Shown: in pieces, positions 24,389 to 36,900 of the stretch
How the letters are laid out: each line of letters begins with the position of its first letter
Position numbering within the stretch: position 1 is the stretch's first letter
Assembly: GCF_022201045.2 (NCBI RefSeq)
Contig: NC_068560.1
Coordinates: 36,667,001-36,731,000, forward strand
Length of the DNA stretch: 64,000 nucleotides
Source: Citrus sinensis
Lineage: Eukaryota > Streptophyta > Magnoliopsida > Sapindales > Rutaceae
Direction of reading: 5' to 3'
The notes under the pieces: model-generated
Database searches by the model: none
What the model saw: only the letters and a program-made list of their open reading frames with translations
Told to the model about the DNA's origin: nothing
Program-made: the position numbers and the translations under genes

Positions 24389-27300
24389 ATGTCTTCTCCT
24401 CTTTCGATTTTATTGCCAAGTTGTAATCGCACATTTGTTGTTCCAGTATCGGATTCCTGTCCACTACTAACTAATTCTAATACTAATCCTAATTCTTGTT
24501 GTTTCCAGGCATGTCTATTTAATTCCATCATGCGAATTCCTAAGAGTCCCGTTCATTTTTGTCTCTCTCTTTTCTCTCCTCCTGATTTTCACTTCTCTCG
24601 TCCTTTCTTGCCTCGTATTCCGTTCCATCTCGCCAAACGACACGCCTTTCACGCCGCTGGTTAGTGCTTTTCAACTTTTGCTTCTTCTGTAACTGAAACT
24701 ATTTTCCATTTTATTTTTGTTGCTTGTCTATACTGTTTCAGTTTTTGCTATTTTGCTTGTAATTGCGGTAATGAAATATGCACTAAGGTCTTGAGGGTGG
24801 GGGAATTAGGCTTAGTTTAGTGATACCTGGTTATAGGTTTGTCTTCAGGGAGCAAGAAGCTGTCGTTTTAATTCAGAAATTCAAATTTTTAGGTGTTTCT
24901 TGGAGCATTTCTTGGAAGATTCTTAGGCTCTGGAACCTAACGTCGTGTGCACTTTTGATTGAAATTCAACAGGTAAGATGTTCACTTTTAAGAGTCTTTT
25001 TTTTTTCTTTTCTTTTCCCTTTCTATTTTCTTTCATATTTTATATTTTTTTAACAAGGAAGATTTAAACGTTTTGAAATCTGTTTAGTGAACAGTGAGCT
25101 AGTTCTGTAACTTGAGTATCACTAGGCTTAAACTTAAGTGTCTTCAATCTTATGTGTTTTTTGAAATAAGTGAACAAATTGTTGATATTGTTTATCTATG
25201 ATATTATTTAGCTATATTCAATGTGTAAGGTATGTAATAGAGTTAATAAACATGAAATGTTCACCGGGCATGGATAAGCAGGTGATCGGTTTTGTCTGTT
25301 TTGAGGCGGTTTATGTGAGAAACTTGCTAACGAACTTGACAGAACTGTGGAGTAACGTCGCTTACTAGTGTACATAGCGGAAATTAGGATGGTACCTTTA
25401 GGAGATATCGTTTTGTTGTCCTTTTTGTCGTGACTTTGGCACGAGAGATTTGGACAGATCAGGCTTTGAATTCGTGAGTTTTGTACGTTTATCACATGGA
25501 TTTTATGGACGTATGTCTGCTTTATATAGTACATATTTAATGCTACAATAATTTTCGATGTCTAATCTGCCTTTAAAGCTAATTACTTTTTCCTTCTATA
25601 ATGTGTCAGGAAGTAATCCATTGCATGACAGCTATACCATGGACAAAGGTCTTGGGGCTGGTATAGGTGACAGAATATCACATTTTCAGAACAGCAGCTG
25701 CTCTGATGGTGTTCAAGAACCATGTATATGGGCATCACCTGGAGGAGCACGCAAGATCGATATAGGAAAACAGATCTTTTGCAACAGGTCATTGAATATG
25801 AAGAACATTGTTGCTGTTGGCTTTGATATGGATTACACTCTGGCTCAATATAAGCCTGAAACTTTTGAATCCCTTGCTTATGATGGAACAGTCCGAAAAT
25901 TGGTTTATGATTTGGGATATCCTGAAGAGGTTTGTCTGCTTATAGTCTATGCATGTGTTATCAATAATGTAAGTGATATCTAGGCGCATATATGTGAGTA
26001 AGTTGATGAAGCAACTTTCACTTTATTCAATATGTACAAGCAAATAAAATTGGTAGTCCCATATGATATGATCTTAGTTAGCTTTATTATCATTGCTAGG
26101 TATTTCTATTCTCATTCTAAGATTTGGACAGTATGTGATATTCTTTTTAAGCTTGTTTGTTTAATGTAGTTGCTGGAGTGGTCATTTGATTGGAAGTACA
26201 TGGTGAGAGGATTGGTTCTTGATAAAAAGAGAGGAAATATCTTAAAGGTTGGCCCCATTCATCTGTTTTGTCTTAGCCTGTTCTGTGACTTTTTTCTTTG
26301 TCTGGCCAATTTGACTTTCTTTGGATGTATGCATTTCATCGGTGAACATTTGCTCAATGGTTGTGCATTGCCAGATGGACCGGCATAAATATGTGAAAGT
26401 AGCCTACCATGGATTTAGAGAGATGTCCAAGGAAGAGAAAGTTGAAGCCTATGGAAATACTCTAATACGAGATGCTTTTGATGAACCTGACTATGCTCTT
26501 ATTGATACCCTCTTTTCATTAGCTGAAGCCTACCTCTTTGCTCAACTTGTTGACTTTATGGACAATAATCCTGGAAAAGACTCAAAGAGCACTGAGTAAG
26601 AAAATACTTTCACTCTTTGTAGTCTTTGTGATCTTTGATTTATGACACTGCTACTGTTGACAATGATATTACCTTCATCTATACAGCCGAATGGATAAAT
26701 GAGACTGCTTTTGATAATTTAACTTTAATGTTTAATTTGCTAAACTTTCTTTATATGATATCCCAGCTATGTTCGGATGTACAAAGATGTTAGAGCTGCT
26801 GTTGATTTGTGCCATCGGGATGGGACTTTGAAGCAAATGGTTGCAAAGGATCCCAAAACGTAAGAATTAAGTTGCAATTCAATTTCTTACACAAAGAAAA
26901 TCAACTTTGAATGGTGGTTCTTCATGAGCCTCTATCTTTAGGAAATGGGTAAGTTTCGGAATTACCCCGTTCATGAATTAACTATTTTCAAATCACTCCC
27001 CTTACTTTTGAAACATCAAGTTACCCCCATTTTTGTTCTAAATATGATGGAAAAATAGGAGTGGGTTTGATGATTTTTTTTTATGGGGTCTTCTTAAAAA
27101 AAGTGAGGGGTAACTTGAGGTTTTCAAAAGTAAAGGGGTGGCTTGAAGATAGTTAATTCACGAAGGGGTAATCCGAAATTAACCCTTAGGAAATTGACTT
27201 ATTAATTTATATATATATTTTTTAAGTTTAAAATAGATTTAAGCCTTGACGTATTACCAAGGCTAGTTGCCAAACTGAAAGCAGATTGGTTTTTATTGGT

Positions 27301-29976
27301 TTTGGATTTGACGATACAGATTTTTGATAGATTCTTTCTCACATAGCTTTCCTTCTGTCAAATGCTAGATATATCAATGAGGACAGGTCAATAGTGCCCA
27401 TGCTGAAAATGCTTAGAGAATCTGGTCGTTCAACATTCTTGGTGACAAATAGGTATATTATCTCTTAATTTTGTTTCCTAATCTGGTCATTCAACATTCA
27501 TTAATCAATTCAACCGAGTTGATTAATGATTCAAACATGCAACTGATATCCCATGTTCATTGGTTTAATCCTTGTGATTTTACATTGGATGTGTTGCAGT
27601 TTATGGGACTATACAACTATTGTGATGAACTTTCTCTGTGGATCGCATACACTAGATGGTGGAATCACTCGCAACTCTGATTGGCTTCAGTGCTTTGATG
27701 TAGTCATAACTGGCAGGTCAATTTCTTCTTGTCAGATTTCATAAACTGCAACATGCTGTGTTAAATATTGTTTGTGACAAAAATTCTCTAGAAAATTTGA
27801 TCTATTTCCCTTCTTGTGGTTAGACGTTTAGATTTTATATACTTTTAATTTTCATGACATTTTGGTAAACGTCAATGCTTTAGTCCTTCAGAATCTGACC
27901 TTTAAGAAATATCTATCATTGCAGTGCGAAACCAGGCTTCTTCCATGAAGATAATCGTGCCAATCTTTTTCAGGTTGAACCCGAGTCTGGGATGCTACTT
28001 AATACTGATAATGGCACACCTATGCCGCAGGTCACCATGCATATGTTATTTGTTCTTGTCCACCTTTTGGCCTTTTTATCCCTCGGTTAGTAGATACTGA
28101 ATATGTTTTGTTGAACAGGTAGGAGATATTTCACCAGGATTATTATTGAAGGAGAAAAATGGAACCTGTCGAATTTTTCAGGTACTTTTCAGTAAACATC
28201 TAGAGATAACCATATCCAGTCACTACCAGAGAACACTTATTAGTTTCACTAATGGGATTAACTCTAATTGTGCATGCCAACGTGTCTTTTTAGGGCGGAA
28301 GTGTTGGTCATCTGCATAAATTGCTGTCAATTGAGTCAAGTTCACAGGTGATACTTTATTATGGGCACTGAGTCAGTATTACCTTAGGAAAACTTATCTT
28401 TTAGTCTATTGTTGTAATTATTGCTTTTTAAGCATACTAAAAATAGTAACATTATTAAGTTGTACTTTTTCTGTAGGTTCTTTATGTTGGAGATCATATC
28501 TATGGAGATATATTACGCAGCAAAAAGGTTCTTGGTATGACTGTTTACCCTTGTGCTTTTCATCTTTTTTTAAATTGATTAATATTTTCTGCTCCTGTTA
28601 TGTTGATCTTTGAATAGATTTTGTAGAGTATATATGACAGCCCTTCTATTGTAAAATCGTGATTTCTTTGTGTTTTATTTACTTCTTATTGAGCAGGTTG
28701 GAGAACAATGCTTGTTGTCCCTGAACTTGAGAGGGAAGTTGAGTTACTTTGGGAATTGAGGGATTTGCGTAAGGTGAGTTTTAGAAGTTTTCACCATACT
28801 AGTAGTATGTTTAATGACAATTTAAGAATGTTGAAATCATCAATAAGATCAGACTTCCAATACATTGCAACACTGATAGGTAGATTACAATACAGCTTCA
28901 CTTGAAGCCTGCTATTTGCTACCTTGCTTATAAGCTCTGTGATACACTGCTTCAAATTTGATGAATAGTTTTGGAGAACATGCCCTATATTTGTCCAAAA
29001 CTGTTTAAACTATGGGTTGATGATGTATTTAGTAGTTTCTAATCAGCAAAAACTAATAAGAAGATAGCTTATCAGTTGCTTTTTTACTTTTCACTCCAAC
29101 TCAATTACACTTGTCTGTACAGAAACTTCATTTGCTGAGGAATGAGCGCGATCTCATTGAAGACCAAATACATCACTTGAAGTGGTCTTTAAAGTAAGTA
29201 TTCTTGTTCTTGACTTCCATATTTTATGATTTTGCACTTGATCTCTGACTGACTCCGTGATTGTAGCTTGTGATATTTCAATTTCTATTTTCATGCCCCT
29301 TTTCAGGTCTGAAGGTATTGATGTCGATGAGCAACGAAAAATGTGCACCAGAATGGATGATCTGGAGGTTGGGCCAGTTGTCAATAATTCTGATTTTGTA
29401 ATTTGTAGCAACCCTATAAACTTTTGCTAGATGAATGCTGTCAAAATAACTTAAAATATTTAATGGTTTGATTCGATAGTATCAAAGGGATAAGGCGCGT
29501 CTGAGTCACCAAGAGGCACAGCGGGAATGCCACCAAAAGGTGTTGTTCATTCATGCCTTGTGATATGGGTTTTGTCATGTTTTAGCGACTAATTGTAGTG
29601 GCATCTCAATTAGAGAAAATTTGATGACATCTTTGCGTCGTTGCAATTGCAGTTTCACAAGGTATGGGGACAACTAATGAAGACTGGCTATCAAAATTCT
29701 CGCTTTGCTCATCAGGTATAACTTTGCCATTTTCAAGTTAGAATTTATCTGTAACATAGTATTGTAGGTGATTTGGGTCATTTGTTGATGCTGACTTTCA
29801 ACGTAAAAGATTCATTTATTGTATATGATGTGTTTTTTTTTTTGTTGTTTTAGGTTGAGAGATTTGCCTGCCTTTATACTAGCCAAGTGTCCAACTTAAG
29901 CTTGTACTCTCCGGACAAATACTACAGACCCAGTGAAGGCTTCATGCCCCATGAATTCGAGATTATTCCCCTTTGA
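24389..29976 (+). CDS. HAD-superfamily 5'-nucleotidase, cytosolic-II (purine) type
   Basis: HAD hydrolase of the IG subfamily, related to the cytosolic IMP/GMP 5'-nucleotidase NT5C2; it should dephosphorylate nucleoside monophosphates. Seventeen exons: 24389-24659, 25610-25929, 26170-26247, 26375-26595, 26767-26859, 27369-27452, 27600-27716, 27925-28030, 28119-28181, 28294-28347, 28477-28534, 28697-28773, 29123-29193, 29307-29367, 29480-29539, 29653-29715, 29854-29976. These give 1920 coding bases and 639 residues. Seen: motif I GFDMDYTLAQY (D163, D165), motif II TNR near residue 354 and motif IV VGDHIYGD (D475, D480). A Lys/Glu-rich helical part follows, then the ending HEFEIIPL. The first roughly 90 residues are Ser/Pro/Arg-rich and not part of the enzyme core, so they may be an organelle-targeting sequence; the alternative is a start at Met101. 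Intron 5 carries a MITE. Confidence 0.9.
26947..27185. mobile_element. MULE-type MITE in intron 5 of 5'-nucleotidase gene
   Basis: A 239-bp foldback. The left end GGGTAAGTTTCGGAATTACC and the right end read backwards GGGTTAATTTCGGATTACC are inverted arms of about 80 bp. The arms share GTGAATTAACTAT-type and TTACTTTTGAAA blocks. It is flanked by a perfect 9-bp duplication TTAGGAAAT (26938-26946 and 27186-27194), the mark of Mutator-like transposition. It has no coding capacity and lies in the 509-bp intron 26860-27368. Confidence 0.9.
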
Positions 29977-32145
29977 TATACCTGTCTGCATCCTGAACAC
30001 CGGAGGTCTAGCTTTTGAAAGGAGCATTATTATATTTCTTGCCCTAGGGAGATCCAAAAAAAAAAAATGGAGCGATCGCCTGAAAGTTATCTTGCTTTGT
30101 TGTTTTGCCTTTCTGTTTGCTCTTTTGTAGTTAAATTCCTTTGGAAATTTTACAGTTTTAATATTTGAATAATCGTCACTGCTTGTGAGTAAGGGCAAAA
30201 CATCCACCCAAAAAGCACCTTTCAATACAAAAAAAAAAAATAGTGATAAAGTTTTACCATGAATGTGTGAATCTTGTTTCTCATGTTTTTGAACTTGATT
30301 TTATTTGGAGGTTGATCGTGGATAAATCCTTAAAAGTAGTTCGGCCATTTGTCTAATGCTACTTGCAGTAGGCCACCGCAAGGCCGGCCCTTCTTTCTGT
30401 TCAAATCAATACAAAAGCATAATGGCATTCTTCTGACTTCAAATTTTGGAATGCCAAAGAGAAATTATTTATAAGTTCTTTTAAATCAAGAGGAGGAAGT
30501 TCGTTATAATGCTCGAAAAATACATTGGCAGTGTAATATTTTTATGGTTCAATTAAAATTTGGATCAGAGAAGAACGACAATATTTGATTAATGCTCAAG
30601 AATAAACCTGAGAATGAGCTTAAGAAGATGAGTGAGTGCATCTAAGAGAGTATGGGTTAAATTAGTGTCAAAATTATAAAAACAAAGAAATTAAAACAGA
30701 ATCACTTCAGCTAGTCAGCCGATTCATTTAAAATTATGTACATGTACAAACGGCGAAAAACACATAGTCCTCTCCATGCACTTTATAAAATGTTATAGCG
30801 TGGATTTTGGATAAACTATCATAACTGATTTTATTTGCACCAAATATACTGACTGGGTTAATTTTTATATAAAAATAATCTAATTCAAAAACTTAGGGTT
30901 GGGTAAATCAGGTTTCAATTTGATTTGCAACTCTTTCAATTTAAAGAAATCAACGCGATTGAATTTGATTATAAACTTGAAGTTCGATTCGGGTTATAAA
31001 TTTGGGTTCAATTAGTTAGCCAACTAATTTGTCTTAATCCCGTCCAAAAGTTAACCAATTAATCTCTAAAGAATTCTATTTTTAACAATTAAATTAACAT
31101 AAAAATTAACAATTAATAAAAAAAAACTAACAACTGATTAATGCAGAAAATTGGGGTGGGGGGAGGGGAAAGAAGAAGACTACTTGAAGAAGAAGAAGAA
31201 GAGGAGGAGGCCGCAGCGACTTTGTGTGTGTTTGTAACTTTTAATTAGGGTCAGATAGATACGAATTCTTTAAATTTTTGAGAGTTTCTTTTTTCCTAAA
31301 AAATGCTTATTTAACCCGGTTGGATTGACTATTCAATTCGAACTTAACCCTAATTAAAATACAATTCCATTGGTTTTGATTTTTAAACTCGAACAAATTT
31401 AAAGTTTCAACCTAATTTAAATGTCCACCGGCAAAACAATTTGTTTGTCAACTAAACTCACTTTTAAGATGGGCATAAAAAAAAATTGATAAGTGGGACA
31501 TGGAAACGTAATAGAAATCCTAAAAAATTATAATTTTTTATTCTTTTTAAGATGCTTTAAATCATTAGACTTTTTAAGATGCGGATTTTAAAATAAAGAT
31601 TTATTAAGAATGCGGCTAAAAAATACGAACTCCTAAACACTAAAAAATAAAAAAATAATACTAATGTTATAAAATTTATGTTTTTTTTTTTTTTGAGAGG
31701 TTCTTATATTTTAGTTAAATTCACATAAAATTCATATTTTAGCGTCCGTATCCGAAGAACTCGTTAACATGATTAAGTTATTTTACTTTTAACTCGTGTG
31801 AGGCCTAAGAAGTCATTGTCGGGAACTGGGTGTGCTTAGCTTTTTCCTACCCAAATGAAACGACGCCGTTACTCATCGGCCTCCCCCTCTCGTCTTCCAC
31901 GACTGAAAAGTAAAACCCTAGAGCGAAGCAAAGGATGAAATAAATTTAAAAGAGGAACATCACCACATCGACAAACAATCACTTGAACTGAGGAACTCGA
32001 ATTGCATATTGAGAGGTACGTGATTTCAGAGAAATTGTAAGAACCAATATCGTGTGAGTGAATTCCTTTTCTTCGATGGTTGCGTCGAAATAAACTAGCT
32101 ATCGTAAATATTTGGGTGGTTACTTTTCAGGATAAATTACCAAAA
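29977..32145. other. Spacer between 5'-nucleotidase and bL27m genes
   Basis: Contains the 3' UTR of the nucleotidase gene (an A run at 30230-30240 is in the DNA itself), AT-rich filler, a GAA-rich run near 31180-31210, a possible hAT-like remnant (30893-31432) and the promoter and 5' UTR of the ribosomal protein gene. A 5' UTR intron probably spans 32016-32130 (GAGAG|GTACGT ... TTTTCAG). Confidence 0.5.
30893..31432. mobile_element. Possible decayed hAT-like element
   Basis: The left end TTAGGGTTGGGTAAATCAGG resembles the right end read backwards (CCGGTGGACATTTAAATTAG) apart from small gaps, and both continue into similar GGTTTCAA/GGTTGAAAC blocks. Flanks contain CAAAAAC and CAAAAC. The match is weak. 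Confidence 0.3.
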
Positions 32146-32811
32146 ATGAGCATGTTTAATTTCGCAAATACGCTATGCAAGCGATTGAATGTGAAAGAAC
32201 TGGTTAGTAATGTTTCCGTATACGGCAGCGTCGCTGGTAATGTATAGATATAGACTCTGCTCTGACAGATTGTTTTTCAATTGCATTTTTTGTTGGATAG
32301 TGCTGTATTAATTTGTGGTGTCTTATCTTCGTTTAGATGGATCTGCTGGTGGATTAAGCTTGATGTTTAGGCGTTGGGCTACCAAAAAGACGGCTGGATC
32401 AACCAAGAACGGACGTGACTCCAAACCTAAGAATCTTGGGGTGAAAAAATTCGGTGGTGAGGTCAGTGCATGATCTTTTCTCAGATTTGGATATTTCTTC
32501 AGAGACTTGATTGTTAATCATGGAGGTTTTTGTTTAGGAATGTGGTTTTTTATTGTATTGTGCAGAGGGTGATACCTGGAAACATTATTGTTCGTCAGCG
32601 AGGAACACGCTTTCATCCTGGAGATTATGTAGGGATGGGCAAGGATCACACCCTTTATGCCCTTAAGGAAGGACGTGTCAAATTTGAAAAACACAAGCTT
32701 AGCGGTCGCAAGTGGGTGCATGTTGAACCCAAGGAAGGCCATGTGCTACATCCTCTATATGCAAATGCAACGGCAAATGCTTCTTCACCTCAGCTGGAGA
32801 CGGCTGCATAA
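32146..32811 (+). CDS. Mitochondrial ribosomal protein bL27 (L27)
   Basis: Large-subunit ribosomal protein of the bacterial L27 family, imported into mitochondria. Three exons 32146-32236, 32337-32461 and 32566-32811 give 462 coding bases and 153 residues with matching phases. The start ATG is followed by [15 protein letters not shown]; a second ATG lies two codons later. Seen: an N-terminal extension with [19 protein letters not shown], where [10 protein letters not shown] matches the conserved L27 N-terminus after cleavage. [30 protein letters not shown] and GRVKFEK follow. The short Arg-containing, acid-poor leader fits mitochondrial rather than plastid import. The C-tail is Ala/Ser-rich. 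Family certain; location inferred. Confidence 0.93.
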
Positions 32812-33968
32812 AACCCCATTTTATTTGATTATTTAATCAAGCTACTCTTTTCTCTTTTTCTTCTTCCTTTCTGGACAGAAACTGAAATAAATATGGGTTT
32901 TTACTGAAACTGTGTACCAGAATTGAATATAAATTTTCCTACTGTTTTTCCTTGTTTGATCATTTTGTCGCGATTTTATCGTCATGATGAAGAACATATT
33001 GCACAATGAATGGTATGAAGGGGATGATGATGTACTGCCACTAATATTGAGCTGGTAGATTCTGAAAGGTTTTGACATGATTTGAGTTGGTTTGTCGCTT
33101 CTGCTTTTTATGTTCTTTGTTTTGCTGCACTTATTGTTTGGGATCTCGGCTGTTGCAGCTTAAGGTAACGGATTTGCTTTCAGAATTTACATATGTTGCC
33201 ACAGAACTCTAGCATTATAAACATGATTTCTCCTGGTAACCACAGTCACAAGCAAGGCAGGTTTTGCAGTGGTTTGGAAAATTCTGTAAGAAGATTTGGA
33301 GGGCAAGATTTGATTGATTACTTATCTGTTGGCACAGGCACTGGCATCATAGTGAAACGAGCAATTTTAGTATAGAAATTTATAGTGGAAGAATTATTTT
33401 AGCATAGGAATTTGACTTCCACTCAAAATATAGAGGGGACAACCTAGTTAGAGAAGTTCTCAAGGGTCCGGTATCCAGAGTAGCCATTTAAACTTGCATC
33501 TGGTCAAAATAAAGTGGATGTTCACCAAATCTGAACTCTGAACGATGAATTATCTTTTTCTTGGTACATTCAATTTGCTTTTCGTTCCTGGATATCCTCA
33601 AGGCTTCAAACTTTCTGTAATTTTACAAGGAGATCTGTGAGAAACTATCAATTACAGGATGAAAAATTGCAGCTTTGATTTAACAATGAACAAGCTCCAA
33701 AACCGAAAAGAATGGTTAAAAAAATGAAAACCCTCTTCGCTTCACTCTTCTACAAGACTGGCTCTTCAACCCCTTTCTTAGCCTGTACATTATAAGCTCC
33801 ACTGGATCCTCATCATCATGCGGTCAAACAACTTGTCTTCAAAAAATTGTTTTGGACCCCAGTGATGAGGCAAATATAAAAGACGGGGGTCAAGAAATGC
33901 TATCGAGCAGGCGCTCAGATGGGAAGCCACAAAATCATTTAAAGATAATCACAAGCGCACACTTCGAA
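32812..33968. other. Convergent 3' spacer
   Basis: Lies between the stop codons of the bL27 gene (plus) and the LRR kinase gene (minus). The T/C-rich start (32845-32875) is probably 3' UTR of the first. No further gene or strong repeat recognised. Confidence 0.5.
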
Positions 33969-36900
33969 CTAATGTTCGTCTTGCCTCTCCATATCTTCCA
34001 TTTCTAACGGTTCAGGGAATATTTCATTTGATGACCTTTTATTCGAAGATGAGTGCTCAATTCCACCACTATCGTGAGAAAGTACTCTTCCCAACTGTTT
34101 TAGACCACTGATACCTTCTCTTGTGTGAGCAACAGTTGCAACATCTGATGAGCTCTGTCGCCAACTACCAAAGAAAGCAGTACTCCAAGATCGCCTAGAT
34201 GAAGTTGTGCGCAGCCTCGCAGAGCTGAAACTCTCCTGTCTCACCACTTTAAAAGGGTTTTCCAATGCTTTTAGAATATATTTCATTGGCGGTCGTTTGG
34301 CAGGCTTAGGGTCAAGGCATGATCTGGCTACAATTGCCATGGCCCATACTTCTTCCAGTAGATCCTCATCTAGAATCAGAGATGGGTCGATGATCTTGGT
34401 CAACATTTCCTTGTCGTGTAAAGTGATGTGAGGTAGTGTGTGTTCCAACCACTCTCGTGTAGTAGCATCATCTGATTTGCTAATACCAAGCTTGCCAGTT
34501 ACAACCTCAAGTAGGACTTTTCCAAAGCAGTACACATCGTAGGCACAAGTTGCCACGGACGAGCCTGTTTATCATCAAAAATATTTATCAATTTAGATCA
34601 ATTTTCATTAATCTTAACAACTCAAAGACGAAAAACCTAGTAAATCCAACATAATCAATTCTTTTACGTAGCTTCATCTTCCAAGTATTCAGACTAGCTT
34701 AACACTCAATACTTTACATGATACACAACTTCATTTCTGAACAGGCCTGGTTCAGTCAAGGATATCCTATGTATGAACCTCCCTTAAATTGTCAGTAGCA
34801 GGAAAACTAGTTGCGTCATCTAATAGGATTGGGATTTTTACCCACCAATGAAAAATCACGGTTTACAGTCAAATTCAATTAAGAACAAACAGATAAGGTC
34901 TGTTTAGGAGGATGGACCTCTCAGGCATATAAATTATAGTAATCAATATTGACAAACAGATTTCAAGGAACCAAAAATATCTAGAACAGTATGTCTGAGA
35001 AAATTTAGTACCTGAATTGCTTGCATCAGAGGTTCTGCACATCAGCAAGAAAACAATGTTATTATAGCTCAATTAGAACACTACAAACATGAAATGCAGC
35101 ATATACTTGCTAAAAATTCAGAAATTGTTACTGATAGATCTTGTCATTTACTTCATTTAAATTTTTAGATATATCACTGGTCAAACTTTTATTTACTTCA
35201 TTTAATTTAATTCACTAGCCAAATGACAGAAACATATTTCAAGGATACAATAGATGCTCAAGGACCATTCATGCAACTTTGATACAACCTATAACAAAGT
35301 GAGAAGACCAACTTATGCAGTAATACCATCCATAATGAGATTCCATAAATTACTAATGGAAATATGAATATCCAATGTAGTTTAAACAGCTCTTCCCTCA
35401 TTGATTTCATTTTTATTCTTATACTTTGTCTACTAATATAAATTAAGGGCATGTTTCCAAAGAATTGACCAAGTTAGAAGCCTGTATCTGGGGATCACAT
35501 AACAAACATGTAAACTCTCATATACTATCGGAAGAAAGAAACCAAATGGGAACTCAATCAAGCAATACCAAAGCCAAAAAGTTGCACAAACCGCTATTTC
35601 TGAATGTTTAAGTGGAAAATGCTAAAAAAGTTGGCTGAAAGGTACTTACTGTCTCCACAAAAATCTCGTTAGCACATTTTGGTGTGAATCTCCTTGAGCA
35701 TGAAGCTCACTCAAGCTTCCAAGTCGAACTTCAAATTTATCATCGAGAAGGATACTGCTGGCTTGAACATCTCTTCATCCGCCAAAACATGGTACAATAA
35801 GATGCATAAATTTTTCAAAAAATCTAGCAAATAATTATGCACATTTCCGCAAATGCATCACTGAAACATAGCAAAGATGAGCAGCAAATGGCCTAAAGGT
35901 ATATGGAAGTTCTGGAATACTATGGAATCATGCTTGGATAGTTTCAGAATTTGGAAGTTTCAACTCTTTTGATCAGTACAAATTTTACAAAGTCAATTGT
36001 TAAGTTTCAGTACAGATGTTCTAACATAAGAATTCTGGCAAAAACCATAATAATGGATTTAAATACAAGTTTCTCTGTACCTGTGAACAAGAGGAGGGTT
36101 ACACTCATGATGTAGGTAGGATAAACCTTCCGCCGCACCAATTGCAATTTTCAATCTTGTAATCCAATCTAGGGATTGTAAACTGTCATCCTCCAAATCT
36201 GTAACCCTGTGCAAGGAACTAGCCAAATCTCCACATACCATATATTTGTAGACCAAAAGTTTCTCTGTCTCATGCTCCAAGCATTGGCCTAAAAGTGGCA
36301 CCAGTCTTGCATGTGAAACTCTGCTGAACAAATCTAATTCCATCATGTATGATTCTTTCTTGAACGAATGCAGACTGACCTTTTTTACTACTACTGTAGT
36401 CCCACCAGCCAAAGTCCCTTTGAAAAGGTCCCCAGAGTGCCCCTTTTTTATGAGATTCGTTTCACTAAAATTACCAGTTGCACGGAGCAACTGTTCATAT
36501 GTAAATGAATCACCAACACCAGATACAATAGCTGGATCCTTAGGAGGTGGTGTGCTATCTCCTTCTGGAACCGGGCCCACATCTGCACTGCCTCTTTGAT
36601 TTGCAATGCCCTTGTCACATCTTCTCAGGATCAGTACCAGCACAATCACCAGAATCGCAATGAATCCAAGCCCACCAAATACTCCCACCAAAATGAATAT
36701 CCACCTCTTGCTGCTTTTTTCCTCATGTTGTGGTACCGGTGGCTGCATTGGTTCCAACACTCCAAAATTATCAAAACTCAAACCTCTCTCGGCATAAAAA
36801 AGTCTACAATCCTCTGAACTCCTCTGGCTTGCCACAGATTGAAGGCAATTTCTACCAAGAGAAACATTTCTTCCTCTATCATCAGCCACTGTGCCTTGAA

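Noticed and set aside
24820..25053. Open frame in the first intron of the 5'-nucleotidase gene
   Set aside because: Exons 1 and 2 join directly in phase; the intron frame is hydrophobic and T-rich with no family match.
29896..30225. Minus-strand open frame of 109 codons
   Set aside because: It is antisense to the last exon and 3' UTR of the nucleotidase gene and has no motif.
33193..33375. Small open frame downstream of bL27m
   Set aside because: No conserved motif, and it sits in the convergent 3' spacer.
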